DNA of 64,000 nucleotides, taken from Metallyticus violacea. Lineage: Eukaryota; Arthropoda; Insecta; Mantodea; Metallyticidae. The notes beneath the pieces are model-generated. The model saw only the letters and a list, made by a program, of their open reading frames with translations, had not been told where the DNA came from and ran no database searches. Positions 59,391-64,000 of the stretch are shown in pieces. The position numbers were made by a program, and so were the translations under genes. Position 1 is the first letter of the stretch. Every line of letters begins with the position of its first letter. The stretch spans positions 74,588,001-74,652,000 of the forward strand of contig CM060831.1 in the NCBI GenBank assembly GCA_030762175.1. Direction: 5' to 3'.

Positions 59391-59652
59391 TATTTGGTTT
59401 ATTTACGGACGCTCTTTAACATCTCAGGTCATCAGCGTCCCATTTTATACAGGGCGTGAAACGGATGACAAATTTTGCTCAGAGCCCTCTTATTTCAGGC
59501 TTGAGGTTCTTTATCATGCCGTAAATGTACGACACGGGACCCACGGCTTACTTCCCTTTCGAAGGAAATCATATTTAAGATTTTTAAGCTAGAGAAAAGC
59601 CATCGGTATTGGCCGAGATCGAATCCGTGACCTCTACACCACCAAGACCGAC
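59391..59652 (-). mobile_element. SINE-A with deleted head segment
   Basis: Antisense copy. The sense head reads GTCGGTCTTGGTGGTGTAGA then directly GGTCACGGATTCGATCTCGG, so about 30 bp between A and B boxes (anticodon-arm region) are missing. The body and tail are typical. CATTTCA flanks both sides as a possible short TSD. Confidence 0.87.
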
Positions 59653-60157
59653 ACATTTCATACTGAGGACTGTACCATCAAAGTATTGGATTTATTTGCA
59701 ATTAACATTCAGAGGGCCGCCAATTTCCTGAAAGAAATAATAAAATATATATAGGAGTTATTACTGGTCTCGCCATTAAAATCATTATGAAGACTCTCAT
59801 AAACTTTCGGAAAACCGCAAATAAGACTCTCATATTGTCTTTCATAAATGTTTCATAAAAACAAATTGCGGTTGCAATTGTTCTGTTACAGGACAGGAAA
59901 TATAAACACTAAACTAGGCGTTTTGCTACATGTCATGTATATAATAATTGGTGACGGCCACCCTGATCCTTTCGCTTCTTTCTTTGGGGTCTATTGAGGG
60001 GAAGAATACAAAATAAATCCAACGTCAAACAGCTGAAAGAAGCCAAGAGATTGAAGCCGCTGGGTATAGTGTTCCAAAAGTTAAACAAATGCCTACAAGT
60101 GTGCTTGAGTGTGAAAGGAGATCTTGCTTTGCATCTTTGAAGAAGGCACTTTTTTGA
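59653..60157. other. No gene recognised
   Basis: Short spacer between two SINEs with no motif. Confidence 0.5.
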
Positions 60158-60303
60158 GTAGTGTTTAACGCCCATTTTTACTACTAAGGCACCACAGGCG
60201 ATGGACCAAGGAAGAAAACGTTCCAGACTTATGTTTGTGGTACCCCCAGACATGCCGCTTACCAGTCCACGCCTTAACGACCTCGGGCCACCAGTGGGGG
60301 TAG
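60158..60303 (-). mobile_element. SINE-B with deleted core
   Basis: Antisense. Sense reading: GGTGGCCCGAGGTCGTTAAG head, then after CTGGGGGTACCACAAACATA it joins AAGTCTGGAACGTTTTCTTC and the tail GGTCCATCGCCTGTGGTGCC...GGGCGTTAAAC. The B box and the AAATGGCAAATGCC core are missing, so it is a deletion derivative. Confidence 0.82.
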
Positions 60304-61337
60304 AAGGCACTGTGAAAAGTTTCATTAAGTAATCCGAAATACAAGTATTTATGTTACCTAATTCCTAGTTTCATATTTCGCTCACTTACAGAAAAAGCTC
60401 TTATCCCGTATTAACCATAGGGATTTGCCAATATTTTAGAGTAATTGTAAAACAACATTATATAATGTCAGGAAATAATAGTCAGAATATGTAGTCATTG
60501 TAAACATAGTAAATGCAATTGTATGTGGTATTTTCTTTTGACTGTTAAACAGAAAAAAGTATGGCTATTTTTGCTTTAAACACTGTTCTAAGTCACATCC
60601 TGAAACAATAGAATTTGTTCAAAAAGATTCATTTTTCCATAAAGTGAAACAAGTGGCCTCGTAATGCTTCTGTAAAGTTTTCCAAGATATCAGAAGACCT
60701 AAAATCATACACGAACATAATCATGACGTAATGGTTGCTCAGTTAATCAGCTTAGAGAACGGAACGGCATGTGTTGCGTGAGGCAAACCGTGCTTTGACT
60801 TGCATGACTGGCTATGACTCCAGGGAATCAAAACAAACACTTGTCATCTATCTACTGTGCTTTATGCATTGTTTGGTCGATTGTTCCACCTGGCCTTTAT
60901 GTACATAAAGTGCCCCCCTAGCCATTAAAGCATCCATTCATTTACATCCTCTGACATGAAAAATGTTGACTTAGACGTTATATCTCCGTCATATTAATTT
61001 GTTCCTGCCCTTTATAGCCTACTTTCTACATCCAGGTCATTCCAGTACGTATATACATGGCATAAAAGAGTTAATCGCAGAAACATGCAATGAACAAGTT
61101 TAGTTTAAAAGTGATTACTGTTTGTTGGAATTCATAAAAATATTTCTAGATTATTCCTAGGAAACCTCGCTCTTGCGAAACCAGTGGCTTGCCTTATGAG
61201 AGCGTAATGATTAGCAATACGTGACTTTATTTGAGTTGTGAGCTGCCCAAGAAGATGAAGTAAAGTTAGTATTTTATTTGTATTTTAATGAAAGAATAAA
61301 ACTGATGATAATAATAGGATTTGTCTGTATTACAAGA
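60304..61337. other. Stretch with no recognised gene
   Basis: No motif or repeat-family match. Confidence 0.5.
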
Positions 61338-61582
61338 GAAAATAAAAATGGTGCTCATCAGAGGCAATACATTGCCGGCATCTGTACAGAAAATTCCTGT
61401 ATTTCATCTAACTTTTCTTCCATAAGAACCCATGGCGGCTCAAACATGTTTCTTGTCATTGAGAGCCCTTGTCTCTCTCTTATAAGTGCTTAACAAGTTG
61501 GCGAATGTTTCTCTGTCTGGAACATGTCTTTTGCAAACTACTTCTGTGCAAGAATATATTTTCACATATGCATCGTACATTA
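61338..61582 (-). pseudogene. Fused N-terminus/C-terminus transposase relic, copy 2
   Basis: Minus strand reads YDAYVKIYSCTEVVCKR, then VPDRETFANLLSTYKRETRA, then VLMEEKLDEI. From the same bases, in the next frame, it runs on as MKYRNFLYRCRQCIASDEHH-F. The N-terminal HTH of an IS630-like transposase is thus spliced to its last ~20 residues through the word ATGAAAT, which is shared by both contexts. The catalytic domain is absent. It matches 13556-13800 across the junction. Confidence 0.68.
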
Positions 61583-62119
61583 AAACCCGATCTACAACAC
61601 TATATTAATGTTGCGCCATAACTAACGAAGAACAAGTTGAAATAAATGGACTTTTATTGTAATAAGTTTACAAGTACATAAATAATTACAACTGTCGAAT
61701 GGACCCTACGACCATATATTCCCATACCTTCCGTTTAACAACCAAAGATATTATACCCCAACAGCGGCATTTCCTATGGTTACCTTCGACTCTATGCATA
61801 CAAACTTACTTACCTTAATATACGTACTAACATATACACCAATTATATTCATCATATATTTACTATGAATAATTTCATATATATGTATATATATACACAC
61901 ACCTTTTCTATCCAATTTCCCTCTGGCAGCGTTCAAATGTCCCTTGTAATTCAGAAATTGCGATGATAAATGCTTCTTTCTTAAAAGCTCTGTTTTCTTA
62001 TTATTTAAATTCCTTTTCAACAGTAATAATGTAACTCCACTGCTTTCTTAACTGTAAATGTGTCTCGCTGATAAACAACAAAATGCATTCCATTGTTGTT
62101 TGATAAAAAAATGATGATA
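61583..62119. other. AT-rich spacer with TA-rich tract
   Basis: 61876-61905 is a (TA)n/(CA)n-like tract. An 89-codon minus-strand frame spans it without a motif. Confidence 0.55.
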
Positions 62120-63186
62120 ATGTAGGTCCATAAAATTCCGGGCTCCAGGATAAGGACTATCGTCTCTTATCTGGTGTAATACCTTATTTGTTAAGTAAAT
62201 AATTGCAGCTGTAACATCGTCTGGTGGTGTAGTGGTTACCATACTTGCCTCCTAAACCCAAGATCGCGGGTTCGAACCCGGCCAGGACCGATAGATTTTT
62301 TTCGGGCGTAAAAATCCTAAGTATGGCTTCCTTCGGAAGGGAAGTAAAGCCGTGGGTCCCGTGTCGTACATGTACGGCAGGAAAAAGAACCTCAAGTCTG
62401 AAAGAGAGGCCTTTGAGCAAAATTTGTCGGCCATTTCACGCCCTGGGTTGAATGGGACGCTGATGACCTGAGATGTTAAAGAGCGTCCATAAATAAACCA
62501 ATCAAAAAAAAAAAAAAAAACCTGTAACATCCGCTTCACTGTGTTCAGTTGTTCAGATATAGTTGAATAAAGGTCATGAGTAGAAGATTGTGACATGTTC
62601 AAAACTGTTATTAAGTTGTTCACAAAAGAACTTACTCCAAATGAAATTAAAAAGCGATTGCGCGGTATATATGGGGAAGCATCCCTCTCATATTCTAAAG
62701 TAAAAGAATGGGCTAAACTTTTTCGAAAGGGTCGAGAAAGCATTGAAGACAAAGAGTGCAGGTTGGCCCTTGGAGGTGTCCATTCCTGAAAACATCGCTC
62801 GCTCTTGTGGAAGGAGAAATTCTTGTGGAAGACTGGCGGCTCAAAGTTACAGAAATAGCAGCAAGGTTGGACCTTTCTAAAACAACAGTCCTTCGAATTA
62901 TTCATGAACATTTAAATATGAATAAGGTGAGTGCAAGATGGGTGCCTGAACTTCTTCAAGGAAGAAAATTTAGATGTGACAAAGAAGTGATGAATGTGAA
63001 TGCTGTTTATACCCATTTTGCACACAAAACTTCTGACTATTTTTGGGGGGGGGATTGAAATGTTAATTCAAAGATGTGAGAAGTGTATTGCAATAAAGGG
63101 TAACTATATTGAAAAAATAAATTTAATTTTTGCCTTTATCCTACCCATAAAATGGTTAGGCCATAAACTTATGGACCTATCCTCGT
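62120..63186 (+). mobile_element. Mariner-like element, internally deleted, carrying a nested SINE
   Basis: Left TIR GTAGGTCCATAAAATTCCGG (62123) and right TIR GGCCATAAACTTATGGACCT then ATCCTCG|TA (ends 63186). After the SINE it reads MFKTVIKLFTKELTPNEIKK, YGEASLSYSKVKEWAKLFRK, GRESIEDKE, then after a frameshift KVTEIAARLDLSKTTVLRII and HEHLNMNKVSARWVPELLQ. It next jumps to GRKFRCDKEVMNVNAVYTHF and RCEKCIAIKGNYIEKIN. The whole catalytic middle is lost, at a different site from the 57.5 kb copy, whereas the HTH and C-terminus are kept. Same family as 57487-58572. Confidence 0.9.
62219..62521 (+). mobile_element. SINE-A, near-consensus, nested in mariner
   Basis: One of the best-preserved copies. 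It begins GTCTGGTGGTGTAGTGGTTA (the outer acceptor-stem bases GGTCC are lost), with B box GCGGGTTCGAACCCGGCCAG, full body and a 17-base A tail. It is flanked by a perfect 10-bp duplication CTGTAACATC at 62209-62218 and 62522-62531. Insertion is in the mariner's 5' leader, so this SINE is younger than the mariner. Confidence 0.95.
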
Positions 63187-64000
63187 AAATCTTAATCTAG
63201 TGCTTCAATTTAGCTATAGTAGAACTGTCAAATGTTCGTTGTTTGTGAAATAAATGTTAATTTACATTATTTGATATATTGCCAGTAGCTTACGTACCAT
63301 AGTTTGAGAACCCTTGAGCTAGAGTTAGAAAGCGAGCGAGCGTCTCCCTAGCTGTAAGCACTGCAAAGGTGAATAATCTGCTAGAGAGCATATAATGCCT
63401 CTCATCTGCAGCAAACGATTCGAAATTAACCGCTAAACTTTCACCATTTGTGTTAAACTTTGAATCTCAGAATTGCAAAAGCAGCTTGTGGACATTAACA
63501 AATGCTGCGAAAAGACACTTTTGGTAGTGGCCATGATATAAGAACTGCGTGCTGCAAATGTTAAAATGATATAATATTATTATATTTTAATCTTTTTCTA
63601 AATTCTATTATCTTTAATTTTTTTTCTCACATTAGTTAAGTTACTATTGTTTGTAGAAACAATACGTAGAAATTATCCACATCTTTCTCAAGCAGAAAAA
63701 TAAAGAAAGATGTATAACGGATTGAATTACATATAGAAATTAAAAACGTAAAGTAAATCAAGTTAAATGTTAGGGAATAATTTTTTATTACAAAACACGA
63801 ATCGGAAAAGAAAGGATAGAATTGAACAGAACAGGAAAATTGCACCATGATTAAATTCATTATGATAAGATAAAGTATTAAGGAAATGTGCAAACATATT
63901 TGAAATGATTTTATGCATCCTTAGTGGTTAAGTGTGAGATATATATAAAGCTATAGAAAAAGATAAAGAAAACCAAGAGTTTATTACGTAATAAATAAAT
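63187..64000. other. No gene; possible hAT-like end at 63290-63316
   Basis: CATAGTTTGAGAACCCTTG resembles a hAT right terminus. 63320-63540 is less AT-rich without a motif. The remainder is AT-rich. Confidence 0.4.

Noticed and set aside
59933..60325. A 130-codon minus-strand frame
   Set aside because: Its start lies in the antisense SINE-B copy, and the rest has no motif.
62219..62295. tRNA gene
   Set aside because: The tRNA-like head is followed by the conserved SINE body and occurs in ten dispersed copies with TSDs, so it is a SINE, not a functional tRNA gene. The same applies to the SINE-B heads.
62252..62911. A 219-codon minus-strand open frame, the longest in the window
   Set aside because: It is antisense to the mariner HTH coding region and runs on through the antisense of the nested SINE. 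Its length reflects those repeats, not a gene.
1..64000. CRISPR arrays, bacterial operons or phage-like modules
   Set aside because: There are no regularly spaced short direct repeats with unique spacers, no ribosome-binding-site spacing and no dense coding; the sequence is eukaryotic repeat-rich DNA.

Overview
The window looks like nuclear DNA of an insect: it is very AT-rich, has no compact or operon-like gene layout, and is littered with tRNA-derived SINEs, mariner/IS630-Tc1 relics, non-LTR (LINE) retrotransposon fragments and microsatellites. A short degenerate tract of insect-telomere type (TTAGG units) sits at 35.83 kb. The repeat mix fits a large, repeat-rich genome such as a cockroach, stick insect or other polyneopteran, but that placement is inference. 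I see no intact protein-coding host gene, rRNA, true tRNA gene or CRISPR array. Every coding signal I can recognise belongs to a decayed transposable element (TE).

Layout. 0-3.4 kb: LINE RNase H relic (minus) and LINE ORF2 C-terminus (plus). 5.5-11.9 kb: mariner scrap, an IS630-like helix-turn-helix relic, a complete TIR element (8.95-9.91 kb) holding a nested SINE, a mariner-like relic, a LINE relic holding a nested SINE, and a 5'-truncated SINE with perfect target-site duplication (TSD). 13.5-21.5 kb: a fused transposase relic, a second copy of the TIR element, a separate transposase C-terminus, and a SINE. 21.5-27.4 kb: AT-rich, nothing recognised. 27.5-35.5 kb: two ~500-bp direct repeats 7.5 kb apart, with a cluster of SINEs and relics between them. 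40.4-44.1 kb: transposase relics, a LINE fragment with an inversion, a promoter-like candidate solo LTR and a trinucleotide hairpin. 52.4-54.6 kb: the 5' half of a LINE (ORF1-like region plus endonuclease) split by a SINE. 57.5-63.2 kb: two mariner elements with recognisable TIRs, one with a nested SINE, plus further SINEs.

Two SINE families dominate. SINE-A (ten copies) has a head resembling tRNA-Gly that can fold into a tRNA-like structure. SINE-B (five copies plus one tail fragment) has a tRNA-Leu/Ser-like head and a conserved tail. Nesting gives relative ages: SINE-A inserted after the mariner at 62.1 kb, the TIR element at 8.95 kb, and the LINEs at 10.8 kb and 52.6 kb. The most informative signals are the repeated internal-deletion derivatives of DNA transposons, the LINE with a twin-priming-like inversion, and the unexplained direct-repeat pair at 27.5/35.0 kb. 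I found no convincing novel functional system.
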